Positions 15,730 through 24,450 are shown, numbered from the stretch's first letter. The stretch: 64,000 nt of DNA from Comamonas sp. lk (GCF_900564145.1 NZ_UOOB01000001.1:1924754-1988753), one strand, 5' to 3'. Made by a program: numbers and translations. The notes: generated by a model not told the origin, from the sequence alone.

Positions 15730-18240
15730 ATGAATTTCGCAAAAGTACCCGTTTCCGTGTTGCGCACCTGCCTGGTTCAGGCAGTGCGCAATGCGCAAGC
15801 GCTCGCTTTGCGATTCGTGCAGCGTGCGCAAGTGGTGTTGCAGCCGTTGGCTTCAGTGCCGCTGCTATCTGGCGAAACGGCTTTGCGTGCCGCCGCCTAT
15901 CAAGACCTGCTGAGGCATCACGACAGCCTGGTCAATGGCTATCCGCAGGCCCTGCTTGAGGCCTTGCTGCAGGCCGCGCGCCAACCTTTTTCCTCCTCCG
16001 CAACGAATGGCGGTACCGACCATTTGGTTTCTTGTGCTCCGCTCGATGAAGCGGCGCAAAGGCAATCGCTGCTGAGAATGCAGCTACAGCAGGAGCTGGC
16101 TTCGCAGGTCGAGCTGGCCCTGGCCGATCTGGACTCACTGGTCAGTGCCGCACAGGGCATGGCCCGCGTGCAGCCCGAGAGCAACCCTCTCAGACCCGAA
16201 AACTATCTGCGTGCACTGGCGCAGGTCATTGGCTCTATACCGGTCGATGCGGCTGTGGCCGAATGCTGGTTGCAGTGCATGGGGCGTTCGCTGGGGAGCT
16301 TGCTGGCTTCCGAATATGCACGGGCAGCAGCCTATCTCAGAGAGCAGGGCGTTGTGCCCGCCCGTTATGGCCAGCCCGCACAGACCACTGATGCCTTGTT
16401 GCGCCGCCGCAGCGACAGGGCCGCCTTGCAGCGGCCAGGCTGGCAGGCGGCGCCGCAGTATGGCGACGCGATGGGCCAGAGTCGCGCCTATGCTGCCCAG
16501 CACGAGGATTTGCTGACTCTGCGCGTCTTGCAAGAGCTGATTTCCGATCCCCGCTGGATAGACGACAACCTTCACTCCATCCCCCAGGCATTGACCGATT
16601 CCATGCTGCAGGGCTTGGGTGAGCCGTCGCACGCTGGCTCCTTTGGTCTCAATAGGACGGATCTGGGCGTGCTGTCCCCTTTGCTGGCCGAACCCGATGT
16701 GCTGCAGGCAGGCTGGACCTCCTATTCCGCGACGGCCCTGGAGACCATACAACACCATCCCAGCCAGATCGCTCAGCTATTCAAGGCGGTAGAGCCTGCA
16801 CCCACGGTATCGCCCCAGGTTCGTACTTTGCTGCGCATGATGGTGCACATGACTGGCGATGTGCGCCTGCAGCCTGCCGTGCAGCGTGTTTTGCGCAGCC
16901 TCGAGCCGGTGCTGATACAGCTGGTCGAGTTCGATGGTCGATTTTTCGAAGACAGCCAGCACCCCGCGCGCCTGCTGCTGGACGAGCTGACCGCGCGAAG
17001 TCTGTGGTTCCCCAATGAGGCCGCACCGGGCTTTGCCCATTTCATGCAGGTCACGCAAGCGGCAGCCGTACAGCTGACGTCTCTGTCGACCGTGGATGCC
17101 CAGGGCTTTGCGCAGGTGCTGCAGCATATGCGCGAAGGTTGGAGCCGCGCCGGTGAACATGCTTTGCTGCAGCAGCCAGCTGCGGCTGGTTTGAACAGAG
17201 CCCCGCAGCAAAGCAGCTATCACGGGCCGTTGAGTGCGGCTCTGAAGTTTGCCGATGAGCACCGCCGTTCAGCGCATGAGGCACAAGCTTCCATGCCGGA
17301 CTCTGCGCATATCGCCCAGGCCATTGCCCGCTTGCCCAGCGCCCAAGGCGTGCCTGAGGACATTCTGGATTTTGTGACCGGCCCCTGGGCCCAGGTCATT
17401 GCAAGCGCACAGCAACATCTGGCCTCGCAAGCAGGCCAGTCCGAGAATGACCCCGGGGGATATATGGCCCTGGTGCCCAGCCTGTTGTGGAGCGTATCCG
17501 CCCATGCCTGCACCGATGCTCGTCGCCTGGCCATGCTCGCGCCCAGACTGCAGACCCGTCTGGCCAACGGCTTGCGCAGCGTGGGCCGTACCGAAGCCGA
17601 GATACAGGCCTTGGCTGCCCGCTTGGCGGGATTGCATCAGGACGCGCTGGATACCGGTCTGGCCCAGGCCTCGTCTCGGCCAGATATCGCCGCCGAAGCC
17701 GACGTGCTGGACATGCTTCCCAGCATGCTTGGCTCGTTGGACGGCGCAGATGAAACCCTGCATGCACCTTTGCAGAAAGCGGCGGTCTTGAACTTGCCGC
17801 GCTCTGGCGCCAGTGCCAAAGAGAGGCTTGGCCTCCGCTGGAAAACCCGGCCAATCGGCGTGCTGGAGGCTGCATTTGCCGGCTCGCCTTCAGCGCCTGC
17901 TGAATTGCTAGGATCATGGAATAAAAGTGCTGTAGCCCAATTGAATAAAGCGCAAGGTGCTGCTGATTTTGATGTGCGAGTAGAAAAAAATTCAGGCCAT
18001 CAAACCCTGTTTTCCAGGGCCGAGCTGACTACGCCGCAGCCTGAAGAGGAATGGGCTTTGGGCTGCTGGGTTGAGTTGAGCAACGAACGTCAGCAGTTGC
18101 GCACGCGGCTGACTTGGGTGAGCCCTCAGCAAACCCTGTTTCTGTTTACTGCCGCCGATGGCAGCACCCAATCCATGACCCGCCGCATGCGGGACAAGTT
18201 GCTTGCCCAAGGGCAGTTGCAGCGGATTAACCGGCAATGA
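15730..18240 (+). CDS. DUF1631 family protein
   Basis: An 836-residue protein of the DUF1631 family, which is common in beta- and gammaproteobacteria and usually 700-850 residues long. The N-terminal half is helical and rich in Ala/Gln/Leu. The C-terminal about 80 residues are beta-rich (GCWVELSNERQQLRTRLTWV, then TLFLFTAADGSTQSM), resembling a PilZ-like module, which would fit c-di-GMP or RNA-linked regulation. No biochemical function is established to my knowledge. It follows ettA by 48 bases and may be co-transcribed. The start lacks a close ribosome site, so the N-terminus is uncertain by a few residues. Confidence 0.8.
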   Translation: MNFAKVPVSVLRTCLVQAVRNAQALALRFVQRAQVVLQPLASVPLLSGETALRAAAYQDLLRHHDSLVNGYPQALLEALLQAARQPFSSSATNGGTDHLVSCAPLDEAAQRQSLLRMQLQQELASQVELALADLDSLVSAAQGMARVQPESNPLRPENYLRALAQVIGSIPVDAAVAECWLQCMGRSLGSLLASEYARAAAYLREQGVVPARYGQPAQTTDALLRRRSDRAALQRPGWQAAPQYGDAMGQSRAYAAQHEDLLTLRVLQELISDPRWIDDNLHSIPQALTDSMLQGLGEPSHAGSFGLNRTDLGVLSPLLAEPDVLQAGWTSYSATALETIQHHPSQIAQLFKAVEPAPTVSPQVRTLLRMMVHMTGDVRLQPAVQRVLRSLEPVLIQLVEFDGRFFEDSQHPARLLLDELTARSLWFPNEAAPGFAHFMQVTQAAAVQLTSLSTVDAQGFAQVLQHMREGWSRAGEHALLQQPAAAGLNRAPQQSSYHGPLSAALKFADEHRRSAHEAQASMPDSAHIAQAIARLPSAQGVPEDILDFVTGPWAQVIASAQQHLASQAGQSENDPGGYMALVPSLLWSVSAHACTDARRLAMLAPRLQTRLANGLRSVGRTEAEIQALAARLAGLHQDALDTGLAQASSRPDIAAEADVLDMLPSMLGSLDGADETLHAPLQKAAVLNLPRSGASAKERLGLRWKTRPIGVLEAAFAGSPSAPAELLGSWNKSAVAQLNKAQGAADFDVRVEKNSGHQTLFSRAELTTPQPEEEWALGCWVELSNERQQLRTRLTWVSPQQTLFLFTAADGSTQSMTRRMRDKLLAQGQLQRINRQ

Positions 18241-18324
18241 GCGCCATTGGAAAATTGCGCACTCCAATCGGCTTGTTGCAGAAATCCGTTTGCGGGTAGC
18301 CCAACCAATTGAATCGGTTGAGAT

Positions 18325-18353
18325 TGGGTTTGCCGCTGGCAGCGGCAAACCCA
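18325..18353. other. Perfect 13-bp hairpin between convergent genes
   Basis: TGGGTTTGCCGCT (18325-18337), GGC loop, AGCGGCAAACCCA (18341-18353). No T tract is present. It lies between the ends of the DUF1631 and PRC-barrel genes, so it may stabilise or end both transcripts. Confidence 0.7.
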
Positions 18354-18470
18354 GAACAAGGTCTTGTTCAGCCGCAGCGTCAATGCCCCGGTGTTGCACT
18401 GCTTGGCGTGGTGCGATAACAGGGCATTGACTACCGAGCCCTGAGCCTCAGGACTGGTGAATACGGTGTT

Positions 18471-18818
18471 TTAAATCCATGGCACGCCGTAATAGTCATA
18501 GACGCGGCGGCCATAGTCGTCGGTGTATTCAGGTGCCCTGTCCTGCGCATACTTTGGCGCTTTTTCCAGCTGCTCCTTGGACAGCGAGACGGCATATCCT
18601 CCCAGGTTGGTGTCATATTTGAGCGTGTCCCAGGGCAGTGGATAGCGGTCCGTGCCTATGCCCAGAAAGCCGCCGAATTCCATGACCGCATATCGAACCT
18701 TGCCCGATAGCTTGTCGATCATGAGCGAATCTATGGAGCCCAGCTTGTCGCCTGCCGGGTTGTATACGTGAGTGCCTTCAACTTTCGACGAAGAAATGAT
18801 GCTGGATGCTGTATTCAT
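18471..18818 (-). CDS. PRC-barrel domain protein
   Basis: A 115-residue protein with one PRC-barrel domain at about residues 8-85 (VYNPAGDKLGSIDSLMIDKLSGKVRYAVMEF in part, then FLGIGTDRYPLPWDTLKYD). The C-terminal tail is Tyr-rich (EYTDDYGRRVYDYYGVPW). PRC-barrels occur in RimM and in photosynthetic-reaction-centre H subunits. Stand-alone versions like this are often induced by osmotic or general stress, but their role is unclear. It groups with a DUF883 gene, a small hydrophilic protein and a hydrolase, a set that looks like a stress regulon. Confidence 0.88.
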   Translation of the reverse strand: MNTASSIISSSKVEGTHVYNPAGDKLGSIDSLMIDKLSGKVRYAVMEFGGFLGIGTDRYPLPWDTLKYDTNLGGYAVSLSKEQLEKAPKYAQDRAPEYTDDYGRRVYDYYGVPWI

Positions 18819-18916
18819 GGTGTCCTCCAGGACTGAGTGGATGTGAGTGATAGACGGGCGCTGGCGAGGTGAAGCGCGCAGTCGCTGTGGTTGGGCGGTG
18901 AATGGATGCGCGCTGC

Positions 18917-19213
18917 TTAGCGCCGGCTCAGCATGAAGCCCAGGAGTGCGCCCACGGCCAGCGCACCGCCGACCGCCCGCCAGGGCGACTCATGCAGATA
19001 GTCATCCGCATCGTGTACCAGTGCCTTGGATTGCTCGACGGCATGGGCCGAGGTTTCACGCATCTTTCCCAACGCCGTCTCAAGTTGGTGGCGTACCTGG
19101 GTCAGTGCCGGATCGGCTGCCTTATCTGCCGAGGACAGCAAAGCACGCAAGTCCTCCAGCAGCAGGTCAAGGTCTCCTCGCAGGTCAGGAGTCTTACTTT
19201 TTCCGAATCTCAT
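18917..19213 (-). CDS. DUF883 (ElaB/YqjD-like) membrane-anchored protein
   Basis: A 98-residue protein with a helical, charged N-terminal part (LRGDLDLLLEDLRALLSSAD) and a single C-terminal membrane segment (AVGGALAVGALLGFMLSRR). This is the layout of ElaB/YqjD proteins, which anchor to the inner membrane by the C-terminus. E. coli YqjD binds ribosomes in stationary phase and is RpoS-dependent. The gene lies 98 bases upstream of the PRC-barrel gene on the same strand and they may be co-transcribed. Confidence 0.88.
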   Translation of the reverse strand: MRFGKSKTPDLRGDLDLLLEDLRALLSSADKAADPALTQVRHQLETALGKMRETSAHAVEQSKALVHDADDYLHESPWRAVGGALAVGALLGFMLSRR

Positions 19214-19594
19214 AGCGAGCCTTTGCTTGAACTTAGGATGACCCAGATTAAGTGCCTGACCTCCTCAATCTTGTAGGCCAAGCCCCGCCACAGCCTCTTG
19301 AATTGTCACCACAAGCTACGCGCGTTCACATCGGAAATCGTCAGTTGCACTTTTGACTGGCTGTGCGTCGATGAATACCGTCTTTCTCCACCTGGGAGGC
19401 TGGGCTGCGTGGCGCAAATAACGGACCGTATCCGGCCCATTTAGTCGCCCTAGGGCAAACGTATTTCGCGGTTTCGGTGCCCGATAAGGACACAAAAAAA
19501 CGCCGTATCTCACATACGCAAACAGCACCGCTCGTATGGCCTACAGCGGCCGGAGGGTGCGCACCTCACACTGAATTCATGAAAGGAGGTTTCT
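19214..19594. other. Intergenic stretch between divergent stress genes
   Basis: No gene is seen. It separates the DUF883 gene (minus) from the small gene at 19595 (plus) and must hold both promoters. A strong ribosome site (AAAGGAGG) closes it just before ATG 19595. Confidence 0.4.
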
Positions 19595-19855
19595 ATGAAT
19601 GCGAAAGCCAAAGACCAGCGCAGCGCGGCCAATCCGGATGAAGTCAAGGTCAACCTGGCCCACAAAAGTTCTGCAAGCGCTCCCGGCAACCAAGCACAGC
19701 TGCCGCATGAGCGCGATCAGTCTCTTCACGCAACCGGCAACCGTGTACACCCCGAAATGCAGCAGGCTCATCAGGACCTCAAGAAAGGCCTAGTCGACAC
19801 CGATGCACGGGCCAAGGACGGCCGCCCTCTGGGCAGCAGACGGCGCACAGAGTAG
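19595..19855 (+). CDS. Small hydrophilic protein, 86 aa
   Basis: A highly charged soluble protein without cysteine or membrane segments (MNAKAKDQRSAANPDEVKVN, later HERDQSLHATGNRVHPEMQQ, ending DGRPLGSRRRTE). It looks intrinsically disordered. A perfect AAAGGAGG ribosome site precedes ATG 19595 by about 8 bases, which implies strong translation. No family is recognised. Its place beside PRC-barrel and DUF883 genes suggests a stress-related role, which is inference only. Confidence 0.65.
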   Translation: MNAKAKDQRSAANPDEVKVNLAHKSSASAPGNQAQLPHERDQSLHATGNRVHPEMQQAHQDLKKGLVDTDARAKDGRPLGSRRRTE

Positions 19856-19897
19856 TTCTCACCGCCGGCTTACTCTCTCTCTCTAAAGGAGTCTCCC

Positions 19898-20737
19898 ATG
19901 CCCTATATTGAAATTTCTCAATCTAGTGCGCCTGCGGTGCAGCTGCACTATCAGGATTTTGGTCAGGGGCCGCCGATTGTTCTCATCCACGGCTGGCCGC
20001 TGAGTGGGCGAACCTGGGAAGCGCAGGTCAGCCACTTGGTTGATGCCGGCTATCGCGTCATTGCCTATGACCGCCGTGGTTTCGGAGCCTCTTCCCAGCC
20101 CTGGAGCGGCTATGACTACGACACTCTGGCCGGCGACCTGCACGAACTGATCACGGTGTTGAAACTTGAGGATGTCACGCTACTGGGTTTCTCCATGGGC
20201 GGCGGCGAGGTGGCGCGCTATGTGGGCCTTTACGGCACGAAAACCGTTAGACGAGCCATCTTCGCGGCCGCCGTGACGCCTTATCTGTACCAAACCAAAG
20301 ACAACCCCGAAGGCGCTGTCACGGACCAGGACATCCGAGCCAAGGAAGATGCGGTTCTGACGGACAGGTTGGCTTTTCTGGAGGGGTTTTCCAAAAAATT
20401 CTTCACCGATGCCACAGGTCACCAATGGGTGAGCGAGCCTCAGCGCGAATACGCCAGAATGATTGGCGCGTGGGCTTCGGCCAAAGGCTCGCACGATTGC
20501 ATAGGCGCTTTCTCCAGAACAGACTTTCGCGCCGATCTGCAGAAGTTCGATATTCCCACCCTGGTCATTCATGGGGACAGCGACCAGATTGTTCCGCTGG
20601 AAGTCAGTGGCGCCAGAACCCACAAAGCCATCCAAGGCAGCCGCCTGCATGTGATCAAGAACGGCCCGCACGGCTGCAATCTCTCGCATGCCGAGGAATT
20701 CAACAAGGCCGTGCTTGATTTCCTGAAAGCCGGCTGA
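19898..20737 (+). CDS. Alpha/beta hydrolase, non-haem chloroperoxidase type
   Basis: A 279-residue alpha/beta-hydrolase. The oxyanion-hole segment is VLIHGWPLSGRTWE, the nucleophile elbow GFSMGGGEV (Ser), the acid HGDSDQIVP (Asp) and the base NGPHGCNLSHA (His), so the catalytic triad is complete. The sequence resembles cofactor-free haloperoxidases/perhydrolases (non-haem chloroperoxidases), whose physiological role is generally ester or lactone hydrolysis. It has no signal peptide and should be cytoplasmic. It starts 42 bases after the small gene, with an AAAGGAG site following a (CT)n tract, and is probably co-transcribed with it. Confidence 0.9.
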   Translation: MPYIEISQSSAPAVQLHYQDFGQGPPIVLIHGWPLSGRTWEAQVSHLVDAGYRVIAYDRRGFGASSQPWSGYDYDTLAGDLHELITVLKLEDVTLLGFSMGGGEVARYVGLYGTKTVRRAIFAAAVTPYLYQTKDNPEGAVTDQDIRAKEDAVLTDRLAFLEGFSKKFFTDATGHQWVSEPQREYARMIGAWASAKGSHDCIGAFSRTDFRADLQKFDIPTLVIHGDSDQIVPLEVSGARTHKAIQGSRLHVIKNGPHGCNLSHAEEFNKAVLDFLKAG

Positions 20738-20804
20738 ACCGCGGCACTTTATTGCGCATCCATCGCAGACCTTGAGTTCTTGCGCGCGGTCTTGAGTCTT
20801 CAAG

Positions 20805-21818
20805 CTAGCTGTGCAAATCCCTGGCTGCCGGCAGCGTGGGCTGATCTGCAATCTCCACGGCGCAGGCCAGCAAGATGGCTCTGGCCGTTGCCACGGCCAC
20901 AGCTTCTGCGGCCAGGGTGCACAGCGTCATCATGCCCAGGCTTTTTCCGGCTTGGCCGGTGCCCAGTGCAAACAGGCTGTCGCCGTCGCTCATGGTGTGC
21001 ACGGGATTGATGGCACGGGCCAGGCCGTCATGGGCCACCACGGCCAGTCTATGGGCCTGGGCCTTGGTGATTTGCGCATCGGTGGCGACCACGCCAATCG
21101 TGGTGTTGCTGCCTGCCAGCACGGGGCGGGGCTCGGCGCCGGCCAGCAGTGCATCGCGGGTATTGAGCAGTGCTGCGCCGTCTTCCGAGCGGGCGCCGGC
21201 CAGCAACTGGCCGGTATAAGGGTGGTAGACGTCGCCCAAAGCGTTGCAGGCGATGATGGCACCCACGGTCACGCCGTCTACCGTGAAGCTGGCCGTACCT
21301 ATGCCGCCTTTCATGGCGCGGCCGTGGCCAAACACCTTGCCAATCACGGCGCCCCTGCCTGCGCCCACGCTGCCCTCGGCGGGGCGCTCCATGCCGGCTG
21401 CCTGGCACGCGGCATAGCCGGCGGCGGCATCGGGGCGTATGCGCATATCGCCCATCATCACGTCAAACAGCACGGCAGCAGGCACCAGCGGAATCCTGCC
21501 TACGCCTATGTCCAGCCCCGCGCCTTGTTCTTCCAGCCAGCGCACGGCGCCGGTGGCGGCGTCCAGTCCCCAGGCGCTGCCGCCGGCCAACATGATGCCG
21601 TGCACCTGCTGCACCAGATTGCTGGGGTGCAGCAAATCGGTCTCGCGGGTGCCCGGGGCCGCACCGCGTACGTCCACGCCGGCGACCGCACCGGCAGGGC
21701 AGAGCACGGTGGTGCAGCCCGTGGGCCGGCGTGTGTCGCTGAAGTGGCCAACGCTGATGCCTTGCACACGGGCGATATGGCCGCTGTGAGCGATGAGGTC
21801 TGGGGCCGAGGTGATCAA
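20805..21818 (-). CDS. P1 family peptidase (DmpA/S58-like aminopeptidase)
   Basis: A 337-residue Ntn-hydrolase-fold peptidase of the P1/DmpA family. Recognisable parts are GISVGHFSDTRRPTGCTTVL near the N-terminus, then MLAGGSAWGLDAATGAVRWL and KGGIGTASFTVDGVTVGAII. The NTTIGVVATDA segment at about residue 240 is where relatives cleave themselves to expose the N-terminal nucleophile. Family members release N-terminal D- or L-amino acids or beta-peptides. No signal peptide is present. It is divergent from the first metQ-like gene and shares a 150-bp regulatory gap with it. Confidence 0.9.
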   Translation of the reverse strand: MITSAPDLIAHSGHIARVQGISVGHFSDTRRPTGCTTVLCPAGAVAGVDVRGAAPGTRETDLLHPSNLVQQVHGIMLAGGSAWGLDAATGAVRWLEEQGAGLDIGVGRIPLVPAAVLFDVMMGDMRIRPDAAAGYAACQAAGMERPAEGSVGAGRGAVIGKVFGHGRAMKGGIGTASFTVDGVTVGAIIACNALGDVYHPYTGQLLAGARSEDGAALLNTRDALLAGAEPRPVLAGSNTTIGVVATDAQITKAQAHRLAVVAHDGLARAINPVHTMSDGDSLFALGTGQAGKSLGMMTLCTLAAEAVAVATARAILLACAVEIADQPTLPAARDLHS

Positions 21819-21831
21819 AGCAGCTCTCTTT

Positions 21832-21902
21832 TCTTTATATCTATTTGCAGATAAACAGATGGATTTTTATTCTTTGGGGTTAACCCGCAATCGGTTCATA
21901 CT
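21832..21902 (+). promoter_or_regulatory. Shared upstream element and promoter of metQ paralogue 1
   Basis: A 44-bp element (21832-21875, core GATAAACAGATGGATT) is matched at 36 of 44 positions by 25615-25658 upstream of the second metQ-like gene. Directly after it come a -35 box TTGGGG (21874-21879), 17 bases, and a -10 box CATACT (21897-21902). The arrangement suggests an activator site abutting the -35. The ATG lies about 100 bases downstream of the element. Confidence 0.6.
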
Positions 21903-21974
21903 CGCTTCATTCTGACAGTGACTAGCCCGAAAGCGGCTTGCGCTGTCCACAGCTTTTCAGATTCAGGAGTTTTG

Positions 21975-22811
21975 ATGTCCGCCACTTATTCTTTTGCCGC
22001 CAGCCGCCGCGCAGTTCTGGCCACCGCAGCCGCTGCCTTGCTGGTGACGGTGGGCGCTTCAGCCCTGGCGCAAGATTCTGCCAAGAAGAACCTGCTGATC
22101 GGCGCCACAGCGGGCTCCAACTATGACCTGCTGCAAAAAGGCATCCTGCCCCAGCTGCAGAAAAAAGGCTACAAGATCAAGCTGATCGAGTTCAACGACT
22201 ATGTCCAGCCCAACCTGGCCCTGTCCGATGGTTCGCTGGATGCCAATTTCTTCCAGCATCGCGCCTATTTCGAGCAGTTCACTGCCGACCGCAAGCTGGC
22301 GCTGAGCGCCATTGCCCAGGGCCCTGTGGCTCCGATGGGCGTGTACAGCAAAAAGCACAAAAGCCTGGCCGACGTGAAGAACGGTGCCAAGGTCGCCCTG
22401 CCCAATGACCCCAGCAATCTGGCCCGTGCGCTGCTGGTGTTGCAGCAGGCCGGCCTTGTCCAGATCAAGGAAGGCGTGAACCCGGCCCGTATCTCCGAGC
22501 TGGACCTGGCCGCCAATCCCCACAAGCTCAAGTTTGTGGCGCTGGAAGCGGCCCAATTGCCCCGCGTGCTTGAAGATGCCGACTTTGTCGTGGTCAACGG
22601 CAACTTCGCCGTTTCCTCGGGCTTGAAGCTGACGGAAGCCGTGGTGCTGGAAAAAACGCCCGATCTGTACCTGAACGTGGTGGCCGTGAAGACCGGCAAC
22701 GAAAAGTCCCAATGGGCGCAGGATCTGGCGGCAGCCTACCGCTCGCCTGAATTCAAGACCGTGGTGGACACTCAGTTTCCCGGCTATTCCAAGCCTGCAT
22801 TCCTGAAGTAA
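21975..22811 (+). CDS. MetQ/NlpA-family substrate-binding protein, paralogue 1
   Basis: A 278-residue periplasmic binding protein. It has a signal peptide with an Arg pair (AASRRAVLATAAAALL, cleavage near ALAQD) and no lipobox, unlike classical lipoprotein MetQ. The NlpA core follows: GYKIKLIEFNDYVQPNLAL, DGSLDANFFQH, APMGVYSKK, VALPNDPSNLARAL. MetQ proteins feed methionine to the MetNI ABC transporter, but no metN or metI is in the window, so this is an orphan binding protein whose ligand is unproven. ATG 21975 is chosen as the start of the signal peptide. It is about two-thirds identical to the gene at 25767. Confidence 0.88.
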   Translation: MSATYSFAASRRAVLATAAAALLVTVGASALAQDSAKKNLLIGATAGSNYDLLQKGILPQLQKKGYKIKLIEFNDYVQPNLALSDGSLDANFFQHRAYFEQFTADRKLALSAIAQGPVAPMGVYSKKHKSLADVKNGAKVALPNDPSNLARALLVLQQAGLVQIKEGVNPARISELDLAANPHKLKFVALEAAQLPRVLEDADFVVVNGNFAVSSGLKLTEAVVLEKTPDLYLNVVAVKTGNEKSQWAQDLAAAYRSPEFKTVVDTQFPGYSKPAFLK

Positions 22812-22837
22812 GTAGTCTGCGCAAGACCGTTGGCTTC

Positions 22838-22868
22838 AAAAAGGGACCGGATCTGCCGGTCCCTTTTT
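22838..22868. terminator. Bidirectional terminator after metQ paralogue 1
   Basis: A 13-bp perfect stem (AAAAAGGGACCGG 22838-22850, loop ATCTG, arm 22856-22868) with terminal A and T runs. It serves the metQ-like gene and the minus-strand gene ending at 22887. Confidence 0.88.
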
Positions 22869-22886
22869 CATGTGCGCTCAGATGGC

Positions 22887-23147
22887 TCAAGCGTCTGGCT
22901 CCTGGTTCAGCGCGACCTCGAACCGGGCCAGCTCTTGCTCCAGCGTGCCGCGCTGTCTAAAGCGCTTTGCTGCGCGCTCATACCAGTTTTCGGCATCCTC
23001 CAGATCACCCTCCTGCAAATGCAAAATGCCGTGCAGCCAGGCGGCAAGCAGACCCTCTATGTGTTGTACACGGTCGTGTGCAGTATTCCATTGGCCTGCA
23101 CGCAGCAACTCAAGGATGTCGCGCAACTCGGCGGTGCTGTGGCTCAT
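22887..23147 (-). CDS. Hypothetical helical protein, 86 aa
   Basis: An acidic helical protein (MSHSTAELRDILELLRAGQW, then EGDLEDAENWYERAAKRF) with a TPR-like look in its second half. Its start overlaps the stop of the upstream NTF2-like gene by 4 bases (ATGA), so translation is coupled. It is the last gene of a three-gene minus-strand operon. No specific function is recognised. Confidence 0.65.
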   Translation of the reverse strand: MSHSTAELRDILELLRAGQWNTAHDRVQHIEGLLAAWLHGILHLQEGDLEDAENWYERAAKRFRQRGTLEQELARFEVALNQEPDA

Positions 23148-23545
23148 GGCAGCTTGGGCAGCAGGGCTTGCTGCACCGAATGGCTGTCCACGAACTGCTC
23201 CATGCTCACGATTTTTCCATCCTCAAGAAGATAGAGGTGGGCAAAGCTGGCGGTCATGGCCTTGCCGGTCTGGCGATAGGTTCCCGAATAGATGCCGAAG
23301 GCGGCCACCCGATTGCCATCGGCCAGGTAGGTGTGGACGCGGGCCCGGTAGTTTTCCCATTCCGTGGCCAGGCGCTGGAACACGCCGGCCAGGATCTGCT
23401 CGGCGCCGACATAAGTGCCTGCGTAGGGAAAGCCGGCGGCTTCCGTCCAGCGGGTATCCGGGGTCAGCACGGCCAGCAGATGCTTGCCGTTTTCCTGCGG
23501 CGAGCCTTCATAGGTTGCGCGGATGATGTCCAGATTTGTCGTCAT
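23144..23545 (-). CDS. NTF2-like / SnoaL-fold protein
   Basis: A 133-residue single-domain protein of the nuclear-transport-factor-2-like (SnoaL) type: NLDIIRATYEGSPQENGKHL, then LTPDTRWTEAAGFPYAGTYV and HLYLLEDGKIVSMEQFVDSH. This fold hosts isomerases, hydratases and small-ligand binders, and the specific substrate cannot be read from sequence. ATG 23545 begins 2 bases after the stop of the MBL-fold gene upstream, and its own stop overlaps the next start, so the three genes form a tight operon. Confidence 0.82.
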   Translation of the reverse strand: MTTNLDIIRATYEGSPQENGKHLLAVLTPDTRWTEAAGFPYAGTYVGAEQILAGVFQRLATEWENYRARVHTYLADGNRVAAFGIYSGTYRQTGKAMTASFAHLYLLEDGKIVSMEQFVDSHSVQQALLPKLP

Positions 23546-23547
23546 GT

Positions 23548-24450
23548 TTAGCCCCACTTCATCTCGCCCTTGGCGACCTTGGCTCCGATCTGCAGCGCAG
23601 CAGCCAGGCCTGCATTGGGGTAGCGCTGCTTCATGGCGGCGATCAGCGCCTCGCTGTTGGCGGCCCTGGCCAGTTCCTGCTCGAAGGCCAGCAGATATTC
23701 GCGGGTGTAGTGAACGGCCGAGACATCCAGCGCGCCCTGGGCTGCCATATGGCCGGGCACGACCACGGCGGGCTGGCGTGCAGCGATGGCGTCCAGATTT
23801 TTGATCCAGGCAGCACGAGCGGCGGGAGTCGGCGTATCGGCCGTCCAGACATGCAGGCCCGAGAAGATCAGCACGCCGCCGAACACCGCATTCAGCGAGG
23901 GCACCCACAGGTAGCGGCGGTTGTCCATGCCCTGGGCTTTCACGATCTCTATGGTCTTGCCTTCCAGCGTCAGCGATGGACCGTCGAAGGCTTGGGGAAA
24001 GACGATATCGGCCAGCTTCTGCGGACCGTTTTCCTTGAGCTGGGGAGCCCAGGTGTCGATCTTTTTTTGCACATTGGCACGGATGGCGGCCAGCGTGTCG
24101 GATGCGGCAATCACGCGGGCCTGCGGAAATGCGGCCTTGACCGGGCCCAGGCTGAAGTAATAGTCGGGGTCGCTCTGGCTGATGTAGATGGTGGTCAGTG
24201 TCTTGCCGGAAGCCTTGATAGCTTGCACCACGGCATGGCCGTCGGGCAGGGAGAAACCTCCGTCAATCAATACCGCTTCTCGCTCGCCAGACAGCAGCAC
24301 CGGGGCGCGGAAAAAGCCTTTTTCACCAGCCGGCAGATGCTTCCACTGCAGGGGCGCGCTACCCGTTTTCGATGGGGCGGCACAGCCTGCCAGAGCGGAG
24401 GCTGCGCCAGCGGCAGTTGCGGTGAGAACGAAGTTGCGGCGAGTCAGCAT
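23548..24450 (-). CDS. Exported MBL-fold protein with degenerate metal site
   Basis: A 300-residue protein with a Tat-type signal (MLTRRNFVLTATAAGAA) and a lipobox-like LAGC at residues 19-22. The metallo-beta-lactamase fold is recognisable (EAVLIDGGF, later FSGLHVW and VVVPGHM). The HxHxDH metal motif is replaced by ISQSDPDYYF: Asp is kept but both leading histidines are Ser. The later GH histidine is present. The protein may bind metal differently or be non-catalytic. It is the first gene of a three-gene operon divergent from a LysR regulator, which is the likely controller. Confidence 0.82.
   Translation of the reverse strand: MLTRRNFVLTATAAGAASALAGCAAPSKTGSAPLQWKHLPAGEKGFFRAPVLLSGEREAVLIDGGFSLPDGHAVVQAIKASGKTLTTIYISQSDPDYYFSLGPVKAAFPQARVIAASDTLAAIRANVQKKIDTWAPQLKENGPQKLADIVFPQAFDGPSLTLEGKTIEIVKAQGMDNRRYLWVPSLNAVFGGVLIFSGLHVWTADTPTPAARAAWIKNLDAIAARQPAVVVPGHMAAQGALDVSAVHYTREYLLAFEQELARAANSEALIAAMKQRYPNAGLAAALQIGAKVAKGEMKWG

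Noticed and set aside
23546-23908. A longer N-terminus (to 23908) for the NTF2-like protein
   Set aside because: The extension overlaps the MBL-fold gene in another frame and lacks family similarity; ATG 23545 gives the complete domain.
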